Shown here: piece by piece, positions 26,992 to 36,478 of the stretch
Numbering within the stretch: the first letter of the stretch is position 1
Layout: each line of letters opens with the position of its first letter
DNA from: Agrobacterium tumefaciens
GTDB lineage: Bacteria > Pseudomonadota > Alphaproteobacteria > Rhizobiales > Rhizobiaceae
Direction: 5' to 3'
Assembly (NCBI RefSeq): GCF_005221325.1
Contig: NZ_CP039888.1
Span: 2,046,001 to 2,110,000 of the forward strand
DNA: 64,000 bases
Notes under the pieces: generated by a model
Seen by the model: the letters and a program-made list of their open reading frames with translations, nothing else
Database searches by the model: none
Told to the model about the DNA's origin: nothing
Made by a program: the position numbers and the translations under genes

Positions 26992-29900
26992 TCAGATGCC
27001 CGGAGCATCCCGCCGCAGCACGTTCTCGCCCAGCCATTGCGCGATCTTGTCTTCGAGGCTTTCGGGGCTGATCGGCTTCGACAGATAGTCATCCATGCCC
27101 GCCTCCAGGCAGCGTTCCCGGTCTGCCTCCTGCGTATGGGCGGTGACGCCGATGATAGGCACATGCCGGCCGTCGGCCGCAGATTTTTCGGCAGTACGGA
27201 TGGCCTGTGTCGCCTGGTGTCCGTTCATGACAGGCATGGACACATCCATCAGAATGAGGGCGGGGTTATAGTCCTCCCATGCCTGAACGGCCCTCTTGCC
27301 ATTGCCGACGATCAGAAAGCGCAGGCCTGCCTGCTGCAAGATCTGGCTGAAGACAATCTGGTTGACGTCGTTATCCTCGGCCACCAGCACGTCGAGAAGG
27401 CACGGCCGGCTGCGTTCGGGAACCGTGGCCGGAGCTTCGACCCGTTGTTTCCTTTCGGCGGGGCGGCCTTCCGGCCGGGCCTTCTCCCCACCCATCCCCT
27501 GCGCAAGCGGATGCTGCCGGCTGCGCTTCAGCCGCACATCGCGTACCACGTCGAACAGGGTGGAGCGCAGCAGCCGCGCCCGCGCCGGTTTCATCAGATG
27601 CGCCTGCACGCTGAGATCGGTAAACAGCGTCTCGTCGCCCACGACATCCATCGAGGTCAGGAAAACAATGGCGATATCGTCAAAGCGCACATCCGCCCGG
27701 ACCCGTTCCACCACGTCGAGCCCGTTCATCACAGGCATATGATAATCGAGGATGATGGCGTCGATGGCAAAGCCGAGTGATGTCGCTTCCTGCAACACGG
27801 CGATGCCGGATGGTCCATCCTCCACCGCATGGCCGTCTATGCCCCAGCTTCGAAGCTGCTCCGTCAGGATGCGGCGGTTGACGTCGTTATCGTCGATGAC
27901 CAGCACCCGGATATCGTCGATCGCCACGGAAAGCAGCGGCGCGTCCCGCCGTTGCTCCATCACCTGAAACGGAATATCGACCTCGAAGGTCGAACCCCTG
28001 CCGACTTCGCTGACGACATTGATCTTGCCGTCGAACAGGCCGACGAGGCCGACCGTGATCGCAAGGCCCAGCCCCGTTCCCTCGTGCCGCCGTGTCGCCG
28101 AACCGTCGACCTGGCTGAACTTGTCGAAGATCGTTTCCAGCTTGTCGGCCGGAATACCGATGCCGCTGTCTTCGACGCGCAACGAAAAAATGCTTTCCGA
28201 CGCCTCCGCAGACTGCGCCGAAAGCTCCACCAGCACATGTCCGGTTTCGGTGAACTTGACGGCATTTCCGACGATATTGGTGACGATCTGACGGAACCGG
28301 CCGGCATCGCCAATGACCTTGCCGGAAACCGAGGCATCGATGCGGACGATCAACTCGATGTCCTTTTCCAGCGCCGCCGAGGACAGGAGCGAGACCACAT
28401 CCTCCACCGCTTCCGCGGGATCAAAGGGCACGCTGCGCAGCTTCATCTGCCCGGCCTCGATCTTGGAGAAATCCAGAATATCGTTGATGATCGTCAACAG
28501 CGCATTGCCTGACTTGACGATGATGTCGGTAAAGGTCTTCTGGCGCGTATCGAGCTTGGACTTGGCCAGAAGCTCCGCCATGCCGAGCACGCCATTCATC
28601 GGCGTGCGGATTTCATGGCTCATATTGGCCAGAAATTCCGATTTGGCCCGATCAGCCGCTTCCGCACGGGAGAGCAGCCGCTGCAACTCCTCCTCGCGCA
28701 TCTTCATCTCGGTCACGTCAGTGACGATGATGAGCCAGTAATTGCCGGAACTGTTGGTGGCTTCCAGATTGAGCCAGCTTTTGCCGGCCACCTGGATGAG
28801 CCAGGAAAATGGCCGGTTGGCGGCGATATGCTCCCTCCAGGCGCTGAGGGTCGCCTGCGCCTCTTCCGGATTGCCAAAATCACCGCGCGCAGCGCAATGG
28901 CTGAAAAAGCCTGACCAGTTCTCACCCTTGTCCAAAAGGTGCGGCGGCACGTCGAACATGCGCGCCATCGCCTCGTTGGACATGATAATCGTGCCCTGCT
29001 CCACCAGCACCAGGCCCTGCGCCATGGCCCGTGTGGCGCCCTGCATATATTCCCCGACACGCTCCAGCTCTGCCTTCGCCTTGCTGATCTCGGCGTCGCG
29101 CATGCGCACATCGGTCACATCGGCATAGGTGCTGAGGATCTTCCCGCCTTCGAGGCGGGTTTTCGAGATAACGGTCACTTTGCCGCTTTTGCTGCGCACC
29201 TCGCGGGGGGCGAAGACCGCATCTTCGGCCAGCCGCTGCACCCGCTCGTCATATACCTCCTCGAAGGACCGGTCGCCATAGTCGTAAAGGCCGCTCTCGA
29301 AATTCATCTCCATGAATTCGCGATAGCTCTTGCCGACAAGCGACTTCTCGCCGCCGATCTCACCCCAGACCTGGTAGAAGAACGGATTGACATATTCGAT
29401 GACGAGATCGGCATTGAGCAAAAGCACACCCACCGGCAGGGCGCGGAGAACCGCCTGGAGCTGCCGATGCAGCGCCTCGGCCTCGGCCTGCGCGGCGATC
29501 AGCGCCTTTTCCCGATCCTGCAGCAGGCTGACATCGGTAACCGAACCCACCAGATAATATTCATCGTCGGGCGTCGCGACCCGGCCGAGCCGGGTGATGA
29601 TGGGAATGGTGCGGCCATCCGAAAGCAGAACGCTTGCCGTCTTTTCAACAGCCTCTCCGGTTTGCAGAATATACTCGTTTTCCCGCTGGAACTGCGGCCC
29701 TTCCTCCGGAAACATCTCACATTCATTCTTGCCGATATGATCGGCAAGGTTGCCATCCAGGAATTTCTCATAGGCCGCATTGGCAAAGGTCAGCCGCCTC
29801 TTCTGATCCCTCAGGAACACACCGACGGGCAATTGCTCCAGGGCGGCGCGCAGCAGCCAGGTCTCGCGGATCTGGGTGCTCAGAAGCGTCTCATGTGCCT

Positions 29901-30672
29901 TGAATTCGGTCACATCGACACGGAGCCCGACCAGCATGCCGTTTTCCAGCCGCTTGTTGACGATGCGCACCCAGCGGCCATCGGCGAATTGCTCCACCTT
30001 TTCGAAATAGGGCAGGGAAAAATTCTGTAGCTGCGCCTGCATCCACCCTTCGAAGGCCGGATCATCGTCCTTCGTATCGCGATAGCCACTCGAAAAATAA
30101 AGGGCTTCCATCAGCGTTTCGAGCCGGACGCCGGGCCTCAGCTCGACGCCGAGGGCGCCGTAGAACTCGCGGAAGCGAGCGTTGCAATAAACAAGCCGGT
30201 TTTCACGGTCATAAATGACGATACCCGCGTCGACGAGATCGATCACCCCGCTGCCGAACAGCAGGTCAGAAGTGCCCCTGGCATCCGGAAACTCCTCCAC
30301 CACGGCGGACGGCATGTCTTCGAACACCTCGAACAGGAAAATATTGCCGTCATCGCCGATAAACCGCTCGCAGCGAAGCGTGTGCGCCACCGTGGAACCC
30401 TCAACATGGCAGGCAATCATCTCATCGGTGGCGAAGACCAGTGAGCGGCGCTCCCTGTCCTCGCGCTCGGCGTCGCGAATATCGCCGGAAAGGGAAAGGC
30501 CGGTGCGGCCTTCGAATGCTGAGGGCTCTCGCCCCATCACCCGGCCATAGGCGGCATTGACCACGACATAGCGCAGCTCGCTGTCCTTGATGCACGCGGG
30601 CAGGTCCAGGGCGGCCACGGCCCTGCACGCTTTTTCCAGCAACCCGCAGCCCTCGGTCAATCGATACTCCAC
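26992..30672 (-). CDS. Cytosolic hybrid histidine kinase with five PAS and two receiver domains
   Basis: A 1226-residue sensor kinase with no membrane segment. Five PAS-type domains occupy roughly residues 15-120, 145-255, 275-385, 405-520 and 545-655. HisKA follows at about 675-742 with the phospho-accepting His686 in FLANMSHEIRTPMNGV. The ATPase domain (775-905) shows the N-box NIVGNAVKF and the G-boxes DSGIGI and GTGLGL. Two receivers end the protein: REC1 (922-1035) with Asp976 and Lys1028, and REC2 (1093-1210) with Asp1143 and Lys1199. No histidine phosphotransfer domain or partner regulator is adjacent, so output is unknown. It is a single-gene unit. Confidence 0.92.
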   Translation of the reverse strand: MEYRLTEGCGLLEKACRAVAALDLPACIKDSELRYVVVNAAYGRVMGREPSAFEGRTGLSLSGDIRDAEREDRERRSLVFATDEMIACHVEGSTVAHTLRCERFIGDDGNIFLFEVFEDMPSAVVEEFPDARGTSDLLFGSGVIDLVDAGIVIYDRENRLVYCNARFREFYGALGVELRPGVRLETLMEALYFSSGYRDTKDDDPAFEGWMQAQLQNFSLPYFEKVEQFADGRWVRIVNKRLENGMLVGLRVDVTEFKAHETLLSTQIRETWLLRAALEQLPVGVFLRDQKRRLTFANAAYEKFLDGNLADHIGKNECEMFPEEGPQFQRENEYILQTGEAVEKTASVLLSDGRTIPIITRLGRVATPDDEYYLVGSVTDVSLLQDREKALIAAQAEAEALHRQLQAVLRALPVGVLLLNADLVIEYVNPFFYQVWGEIGGEKSLVGKSYREFMEMNFESGLYDYGDRSFEEVYDERVQRLAEDAVFAPREVRSKSGKVTVISKTRLEGGKILSTYADVTDVRMRDAEISKAKAELERVGEYMQGATRAMAQGLVLVEQGTIIMSNEAMARMFDVPPHLLDKGENWSGFFSHCAARGDFGNPEEAQATLSAWREHIAANRPFSWLIQVAGKSWLNLEATNSSGNYWLIIVTDVTEMKMREEELQRLLSRAEAADRAKSEFLANMSHEIRTPMNGVLGMAELLAKSKLDTRQKTFTDIIVKSGNALLTIINDILDFSKIEAGQMKLRSVPFDPAEAVEDVVSLLSSAALEKDIELIVRIDASVSGKVIGDAGRFRQIVTNIVGNAVKFTETGHVLVELSAQSAEASESIFSLRVEDSGIGIPADKLETIFDKFSQVDGSATRRHEGTGLGLAITVGLVGLFDGKINVVSEVGRGSTFEVDIPFQVMEQRRDAPLLSVAIDDIRVLVIDDNDVNRRILTEQLRSWGIDGHAVEDGPSGIAVLQEATSLGFAIDAIILDYHMPVMNGLDVVERVRADVRFDDIAIVFLTSMDVVGDETLFTDLSVQAHLMKPARARLLRSTLFDVVRDVRLKRSRQHPLAQGMGGEKARPEGRPAERKQRVEAPATVPERSRPCLLDVLVAEDNDVNQIVFSQILQQAGLRFLIVGNGKRAVQAWEDYNPALILMDVSMPVMNGHQATQAIRTAEKSAADGRHVPIIGVTAHTQEADRERCLEAGMDDYLSKPISPESLEDKIAQWLGENVLRRDAPGI

Positions 30673-31148
30673 ACCCTGCAGTCCATCCCTGTCGAATCAA
30701 ATATTTCCGGATGCCGTCGCAAAAAACGTTATGTGAGAAAATCGATCTTTGCTATGTATCCTGAGGTCGCGCTACCCTTTTTTAACCACAATTCTTCGCC
30801 TGTGGCGTGCGTTCCGAAGATAGCCGGCAACCGATGCGCATGGCTGCCATGCGCTGTCAGGCGGCATCGTTACAAAACTATTGCTTGACTTTGACGCACA
30901 AAACGCCCACATCCCCGTCAAGCTTTCACCTTCGGCAGCCGCGTGAGCTGCAGCGTATGAACCAAGTCCCTTGGACCGCATGAAGGAAAAGCGCAACGAA
31001 TACAGAAGACGGCATTTGCCGCACTGATGCGCAGAAAGTTATTCCAACCCACAAGTTCCCAATTCACGCGGGGTTCTTGACGCCAAAACCGCCGGACAGC
31101 AACCCTGCTCCGGACGAATGGTTTTTGGCGCCCCGAAAGGCAATTTTA
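30673..31148. other. Intergenic region between the kinase and helicase genes
   Basis: About 475 bases between divergent genes. It should hold both promoters and possibly a long helicase leader. No repeat, RNA gene or known regulatory fold was recognised. Confidence 0.6.
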
Positions 31149-32621
31149 TTGACCAGTTTTAGCGAACTCGGCCTCTCTGAAAAGATTGTGGCCAGCGTTA
31201 CCCAGCTTGGCTATACCGCCCCCACTCCCATTCAGGCAAAGGCCATTCCGCTGCTGCTTGAAGGCCGCGACCTCATCGGCCTCGCACAGACGGGCACCGG
31301 CAAGACGGCCGCTTTCGGCCTGCCGATCATCGAAATGCTGATGAAGCAGGCCGACCGCCCGGCAAACCGCACCACCCGCACCCTCATCCTCGCACCGACC
31401 CGCGAACTGGTGAACCAGATCGGCGACAATCTGCGCTCCTTCGTGAAGAAGACGCCGCTGCGCATCAACCAGGTTGTCGGCGGCGCGTCGATCAACAAGC
31501 AGCAGCTCCAGCTCGAAAAGGGCACTGATATCCTCGTGGCCACCCCCGGCCGCCTGCTGGACTTGATCGCCCGCAATGCGATCTCGCTCTCGAAGGTCAC
31601 CTATCTGGTGCTTGACGAAGCCGACCAGATGCTCGACCTCGGCTTCATCCACGACCTGCGCAAGATTTCCCGGATGGTCCCGGCCAAGCGCCAGACACTT
31701 CTGTTCTCGGCCACCATGCCGAAGGCAATCGCCGATCTGTCGCACAGCTACCTGACCGATCCGGTCAAGGTCGAAGTCACCCCTCCGGGCAAGGCTGCCG
31801 ACAAGGTCGAGCAGTACGTGCATTTCGTTGCCGGCAAGAATGACAAGACCGACCTCCTGAAGAAGTCGCTGAACGAGAACCCGGATGGCCGCGCCATCGT
31901 TTTCCTGCGCACCAAGCACGGCGCGGAAAAGCTTTACAAGCATCTCGAACATATCGGCTTCAAGGTCGCTTCCATTCATGGCAACAAGAGCCAGGGCCAG
32001 CGCGAGCGGGCACTGAAGGGCTTCAAGGACGGTGACATCAAGGTTCTGGTCGCAACCGACGTTGCCGCCCGCGGCATCGATATCCCGGCCGTAACGCACG
32101 TCTTCAACTATGACCTGCCGGAAGTGCCGGATGCCTATGTTCACCGCATCGGCCGTACCGCCCGCGCCGGCCGCGACGGCATCGCCATCGCTTTCTGCGC
32201 ACCGGACGAAACCCGCCTGCTGCATGACATTGAAAAGCTGATGAAGATCGATATTCCGGTTGCCTCTGGCGAACGTCCGGCCGGTCTTGCCAGCCCGACA
32301 CGCCCCAACAACAACCGTGGCGGCCGCAACAACAATGGCGGCCAGCAGCGTGGCCCGCGTGAAGGTGGACGGCACAACGGCGAATCCCGCCCGTCCCGCA
32401 ACCATGCTCCGCGCGACGCCGACAACGATCTGGAAGTCACGTCCGACTTCAAGCGCGTGAAGCAGGCTGAAGGCGATGCAGGCCGTCCGGCCGGCCCCCG
32501 CAAGCACCGCCGCCCGGCCCGTAAGCCCGGCGGCAGCGGCGCCAACCGCCACGCACCTGCTGGCGGCAACGGCCAGGAAAAGCGCGCTTCCGGCAACGGC
32601 AATCGCGGCCGTAACCGCTAA
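31149..32621 (+). CDS. DEAD-box RNA helicase (RhlE-like)
   Basis: A 490-residue ATP-dependent RNA helicase. Motifs in order: Q-motif GYTAPTPIQ, Walker A AQTGTGKT (46-53), PTRELVNQ, GG and TPGR, DEAD (156-159), SAT (187-189), then VATDVAARGID and HRIGRTARAGRDG in the second RecA domain. From about 385 a basic tail rich in Asn, Gly and Arg follows, usual for RNA-binding extensions. The start is taken as TTG at 31149 because GAAAGG lies eight bases ahead and TSFSELGLS is the normal family start; an upstream TTG at 31077 would add 24 unrelated residues. RhlE-type proteins act in ribosome assembly and cold adaptation. Confidence 0.9.
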   Translation: MTSFSELGLSEKIVASVTQLGYTAPTPIQAKAIPLLLEGRDLIGLAQTGTGKTAAFGLPIIEMLMKQADRPANRTTRTLILAPTRELVNQIGDNLRSFVKKTPLRINQVVGGASINKQQLQLEKGTDILVATPGRLLDLIARNAISLSKVTYLVLDEADQMLDLGFIHDLRKISRMVPAKRQTLLFSATMPKAIADLSHSYLTDPVKVEVTPPGKAADKVEQYVHFVAGKNDKTDLLKKSLNENPDGRAIVFLRTKHGAEKLYKHLEHIGFKVASIHGNKSQGQRERALKGFKDGDIKVLVATDVAARGIDIPAVTHVFNYDLPEVPDAYVHRIGRTARAGRDGIAIAFCAPDETRLLHDIEKLMKIDIPVASGERPAGLASPTRPNNNRGGRNNNGGQQRGPREGGRHNGESRPSRNHAPRDADNDLEVTSDFKRVKQAEGDAGRPAGPRKHRRPARKPGGSGANRHAPAGGNGQEKRASGNGNRGRNR

Positions 32622-32642
32622 GGCGCTCGGCTTTGCCGTGCA

Positions 32643-32669
32643 TTTCTTCTCCCCGCTGGGGAGAAGAAA
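32643..32669. repeat. Single GGGGAGAAG palindrome
   Basis: Twelve-base arms TTTCTTCTCCCC (32643-32654) and GGGGAGAAGAAA (32658-32669) around GCT. It is the same core as the RIME-like element at 15.6 kb, here as one copy just after the helicase stop. Confidence 0.65.
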
Positions 32670-32693
32670 ACAAGCAGCACACGCTCGCCAATC

Positions 32694-32730
32694 AAACCCC
32701 GCAGGTCACTGGCCCGCGGGGTTTTTCTTT
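32694..32730 (+). terminator. Rho-independent terminator of the helicase gene
   Basis: Arms AAACCCCGC (32694-32702) and GCGGGGTTT (32716-32724) followed by TTCTTT. Good hairpin and U-tract in the plus-strand sense. Confidence 0.8.
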
Positions 32731-32734
32731 CCCC

Positions 32735-33643
32735 TCACCCGCCCTGCGCGACCGGCCGACGCCGGGACGGCAAGGTCATGGCCAGCACGCCTGTTATCAC
32801 GCAGACGAGCCCCACCCACATGGTAGGCGTCGGCACTTCGCCCAGAAACACCATGCCGATGGCAACCCCGACCGGCACCCGGAGATAGGCCTGCGAGGTG
32901 GTGCCCACCGAGCCCAGCGTCTGCATCAGCCGGAAATAGATCATGAAGGCGAGCGCGGTGGAAAAGACGCTGAGGCACAGAAGTGCCGTCAATGACGCCG
33001 CCGAAGGCGACAATGTCCAGGGCCGGTCTACGATCAGGCTGACCGGCAACAGCAGGACGGCGCCGCAAATCAGCGAGCCGGCGGCCGGCATGATCGGATC
33101 AAGTCCCTTGAAGTTCTTGCCGAATATCGCCGCGCAGGCATAGGAAAATGCTGCCGCCAGCACCGCAAGCTGGCTCCATATCGCCTCCCCTGCCCCACCA
33201 AACGCTTCAATGCCGATGATGAGGCAAACGCCCGTCATGCCGGCGATGGTGCCGAACAGCTTACGCCCGCTCACCGCCTCATGCCGGATGACGAGCGCGG
33301 TGAGAAGGAAGGTGAAGATCGGCGTCGTGGCATTGAGAATGACGGCAAGACCGGCATCGATGCTCTGTTCCGCCCAGGCGATCAGCGTGAACGGCAGGAC
33401 GCTGTTGATGCAGGCCTGAATGAAGAACAGCCGCCAGGTTGCTAAGTCCGTGGGCAGCCGCAACCCGCGCAGCCGCATCACCGCAACGAGCAGCAGGCCG
33501 GCAATCAGGGTTCTCGAGGCGATGAAGGTAATGGGCGGTATCGTCTCCACGCCAATCTTGATGAAGGTGTAGGATGCCGCCCACAGCGTGGACAGCAAGG
33601 CGAGAAACAGCAATTCACGGGCGATGGTGTTCTGAGGGGTCAC
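32735..33643 (-). CDS. DMT-superfamily (EamA) transporter
   Basis: A 302-residue inner-membrane protein with about ten helices and two EamA repeats. The first runs from about residue 10 to 140 (SYTFIKIGVETIPPITFIASRTLIAG), the second from about 155 to 290 (SYACAAIFGKNFKGLDPI and VAIGMVFLGEVPTPTMWVG). EamA carriers export amino acids or metabolites; the substrate here is unknown. It converges on the helicase terminator and has no clear operon partner. Confidence 0.85.
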   Translation of the reverse strand: MTPQNTIARELLFLALLSTLWAASYTFIKIGVETIPPITFIASRTLIAGLLLVAVMRLRGLRLPTDLATWRLFFIQACINSVLPFTLIAWAEQSIDAGLAVILNATTPIFTFLLTALVIRHEAVSGRKLFGTIAGMTGVCLIIGIEAFGGAGEAIWSQLAVLAAAFSYACAAIFGKNFKGLDPIMPAAGSLICGAVLLLPVSLIVDRPWTLSPSAASLTALLCLSVFSTALAFMIYFRLMQTLGSVGTTSQAYLRVPVGVAIGMVFLGEVPTPTMWVGLVCVITGVLAMTLPSRRRPVAQGG

Positions 33644-33734
33644 GGATCGATTTCCAACTGAGTTGAGGGTGGCCCGTTCCTAACCCGAAAACAAGCACCT
33701 ATGCTTCGGCGGCGGCCGAAGTTTCAATCCTTCT

Positions 33735-33775
33735 CTAAAAAAGAAGCTCCGCACGGTGTGACCGTGCGGAGCTTC
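33735..33775 (-). terminator. Rho-independent terminator of the DoxX gene
   Basis: Perfect 15-base arms at 33743-33757 and 33761-33775 (GAAGCTCCGCACGGT and complement) with a 3-base loop. Read on the minus strand it is followed by a T-run (complement of 33737-33742). It lies 30 bases after the DoxX stop. Confidence 0.88.
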
Positions 33776-33805
33776 GGCAAAAAAATCGATGATGGGTCGG
33801 GCAGA

Positions 33806-34195
33806 TCAGGCGCGGCGTTCATCCACCGAGAAAGCGCCCGGACCGGCAACGAACAGATAGAGGAAGATAAAGCAGAACAGGATGGCGGCATCACCCCCGT
33901 TGAGTGCCGGGAAGAAGCTCTTCGGCCCGTGCGCGATGAAATAGGCAACAGCCATCTGACCGGACAGGATGAAGGCGACCGGACGCGTGAAGAGGCCGAT
34001 CAGCACGAGAATGCCGCCGACGAATTCCAGAATCGCCGCCAGCAGCAGCATCGTCGGCAGGGAGCCTTCCATCTGCGATGCCGGAAAACCGAACAGCTTC
34101 TGCGTTCCGTGCGAAATGAAAAGCAGCGCCGTCATGATGCGTAGCGCCCCCAGTGCCTGCGGGCGATAGCGGGAAAGAGAGTCGAAAGTTGCCAT
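33806..34195 (-). CDS. DoxX-family membrane protein
   Basis: A 129-residue protein with four membrane helices and the DoxX pattern: LGALRIMTALLFISHGTQKLFGFP near residues 15-38, a FVGGILVLIGLFTRPVAFIL segment near 58-77 and HGPKSFFPALNGGDAAILFCFIFLY near 89-113. The family has varied, ill-defined roles linked to redox and thiol stress. It is a single gene with a strong terminator; a 241-base AT-rich gap lies upstream. Confidence 0.88.
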   Translation of the reverse strand: MATFDSLSRYRPQALGALRIMTALLFISHGTQKLFGFPASQMEGSLPTMLLLAAILEFVGGILVLIGLFTRPVAFILSGQMAVAYFIAHGPKSFFPALNGGDAAILFCFIFLYLFVAGPGAFSVDERRA

Positions 34196-34436
34196 GTTGA
34201 ATGTGTCCCCGTTGAAGTGGTGAAACGCCGGTGAGAGCGCGATGGCACGTTTATGGATACACCTCCCAAATAGCGGAAATCACGTTTCCGATATTGCAGG
34301 ACTACCTAAAATAAGCAAAACTCACTTTTCTACAAATAGTTGATTTTACCATAGAAAATTTACTTTCTCCCGGAAAAATCAACTCAAGGCTTCAGACATT
34401 TTTTCTGGCCGCGAAGGCGGAAAAACCGCCCCCGCC

Positions 34437-35054
34437 TCACGCCTGCAGCACAACCACCTTCGAACCGACAGGCACGCGGCTATAAAGATCGATGATGTCG
34501 TGGTTCAGCATGCGGATGCAGCCGCTCGACATGGCGTGGCCGATGGATTGCGGCTGGTTGGTGCCGTGCAGGCGGAACATGGTGTCGTTTCCGCCACGAT
34601 AGAGATAAAGCGCACGCGCGCCGAGCGGGTTGTTCGGGCCGCCCGGCATGCCGGCGGCGAATTTCAGATTGCGCGGATCGCGGCGCATCATGTTTGCGGT
34701 CGGCGTCCACGAAGGCCATTCGGACTTGCGGCCGATATAGGCGTCGCCCTTGAGCGCTAGCCCCTGCCGTCCGACACCGACGCCGTAACGCATCGCCCGC
34801 CCATCGCCCATAACATAATAGAGACGCCGCGACGGCGTATCCACCACCACCGTTCCAGCCGGATGGCTGGTGTCATAGGTGACTTCCTGCCGGCGCAGTT
34901 CCGGCTTGACCTTGTCGAGATGCATGGCGGGAAGCGGGAATTTCTCCTCCGGCTTTGCCGCATAATTCAGCCTCTGCTGGCCGATACCGGTATTGGCGCA
35001 GCCGGCCAGCAGCAGCGGCAATCCGATGAGAACACCACGACGTGAAATAGACAT
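34437..35054 (-). CDS. L,D-transpeptidase lipoprotein (YkuD fold)
   Basis: A 205-residue cell-wall enzyme that makes 3-3 peptidoglycan crosslinks or anchors proteins to the wall. The N-terminus carries a lipobox, LLLAGC, with the lipidated cysteine at residue 19 after an RR-containing signal sequence. The YkuD catalytic motif is intact, with His163 in FRLHGTNQP and Cys179 in HAMSSGCIRML. Rhizobiales rely heavily on such enzymes because polar growth uses many L,D-crosslinks. It is monocistronic. A GC-rich short hairpin follows the stop but its U-tract is poor. Confidence 0.92.
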   Translation of the reverse strand: MSISRRGVLIGLPLLLAGCANTGIGQQRLNYAAKPEEKFPLPAMHLDKVKPELRRQEVTYDTSHPAGTVVVDTPSRRLYYVMGDGRAMRYGVGVGRQGLALKGDAYIGRKSEWPSWTPTANMMRRDPRNLKFAAGMPGGPNNPLGARALYLYRGGNDTMFRLHGTNQPQSIGHAMSSGCIRMLNHDIIDLYSRVPVGSKVVVLQA

Positions 35055-35132
35055 GTAACCCCCGCCAAATCTTTGGATTAACGAGAGGTATAATTTTATG
35101 GTTAATAAAACCCTAATATGAGGTTGTATTAA

Positions 35133-36029
35133 TTAACGTGCGACAACCGGAACGGTGGGGCGGCGATTGGCGAGATAAACCCCCGTCACCGCCAGAACGG
35201 TGCCGGCAATCATGGCAGGCGTCAGCGTTTCCCCAAAAAGCACGGCGGCTTCCACCGCGGCCAGCGGCGGCACCAGATAGATCAGCGAAGCGGCGCGTGA
35301 GACCTGCCCGCGCCGGATCAGATAAAGAAGCAGCGCCACCGCGCCGATGGAGATGGCGCCCACGGACCAGCCAAGCGTGGCGGCAAGCCCGAGGCTCCAG
35401 TCCACATGCCCATCCTCCAGCAAAAGTGCGAAGGGAACGGTGACAAGCAACGCGCCGACATATTGCAGCGTCGCCACGGCCATGATGTTTCCGCCATGGA
35501 CATATTTCTTCTGGTAGAGCGTGCCATAAGTCACCGACACCATGCCCAGCACATTCACCGCCACGGCATAAAGCGGCACGGACATGCCAAGCGCGCCTGT
35601 GGCCATGACCTTCGGCAGCACGGCAATGGCGATGCCCGCAAAACCGAGCAGTAGACCCACGCGCTGCAGGGGCGAAATTCTCTCCCCAATCATGAAGCGG
35701 GCAGCCACCGCCGTCATCAGCGGCTGCAGGCCGGCGATGATGCCGCCGATCGCGGCCGGCACGCCCTGCCCGATCGCCCACCAGATCATGCCGAGATAAA
35801 TGCCATGCAAAAACACGCCTGACAGGATCGCCCGCAGGACATCGGCACGCTGCTTCGGCCACGAAATGCCGGAAAACCGGCAGATAGCCCACAAGAGCAG
35901 GCCAGCCAGCAGATAACGCAGACAGAGGAAGGTCAGCGGCCCCGTATAATAGACGGCATATTTGGCGGTGACCCAGCCGGTCGACCAGAGAAAGACGAAG
36001 ATGGCCGGAGCCAGACGGTCGAGCGACAT
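35133..36029 (-). CDS. DMT-superfamily (EamA) transporter
   Basis: A 298-residue protein with about ten membrane helices in two EamA repeats. It opens with LAPAIFVFLWSTGWVTAKYAVYYTG and has the GIYLGMIWWAIGQGVPAAIGGI stretch near residue 75-97. The second repeat ends with EAAVLFGETLTPAMIAGTVLAVTGVYLANR. It differs clearly from the EamA protein at 32.7 kb, so the two are not a recent duplication. The substrate is unknown. Confidence 0.85.
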   Translation of the reverse strand: MSLDRLAPAIFVFLWSTGWVTAKYAVYYTGPLTFLCLRYLLAGLLLWAICRFSGISWPKQRADVLRAILSGVFLHGIYLGMIWWAIGQGVPAAIGGIIAGLQPLMTAVAARFMIGERISPLQRVGLLLGFAGIAIAVLPKVMATGALGMSVPLYAVAVNVLGMVSVTYGTLYQKKYVHGGNIMAVATLQYVGALLVTVPFALLLEDGHVDWSLGLAATLGWSVGAISIGAVALLLYLIRRGQVSRAASLIYLVPPLAAVEAAVLFGETLTPAMIAGTVLAVTGVYLANRRPTVPVVAR

Positions 36030-36478
36030 TGAACATCCCCTGTGCCGCGCGACAATGCCAGGGGAGATTGCTCCCGACGGGTGCGATGCGGCGAATTGAT
36101 CTTTCTGCGGCCAGGCGCGAACCGGCGAATGATCAGGGCCGGTCGTTTAGCAAGGCGCTATCTCCCTCGCCATGAAAGGTCAAAGGCGTTTTTGTGATCA
36201 CATCTTTCAGATTTTCTGATGCGGAATCCGCGATCCATCAACCGAAAGCGAACGAATAAAATTTGTGCATTCGCCCACGCTGCACACAGGCCTATCGCTC
36301 CCTTCGATCCTGCTACAGTGCGCAACCAATCTACCGGTGCTGCATTTATAAGCAAATACCGAAAAAACGCTTCTTTTTTAAAACTCTAGACGGGCGAAAA
36401 ATCTTCAACGAGAGCTCCGCATAGTTCTTGCATTGCATTTCTCGTTGTATTCATATGGCAAAAAAGGGGACATCGAAG
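36030..36478. other. Intergenic region upstream of the ATP-grasp operon
   Basis: About 450 bases between divergent genes, becoming AT-rich near 36330-36390, where the operon promoter is likely. No repeat, RNA gene or operator was recognised. Confidence 0.55.

Noticed and set aside
31146..32552. A 468-codon open frame antisense to the DEAD-box helicase gene
   Set aside because: It is a GC-rich shadow of the real gene; the product is low-complexity Ala/Gly/Val sequence with no family features and the plus strand has all helicase motifs.
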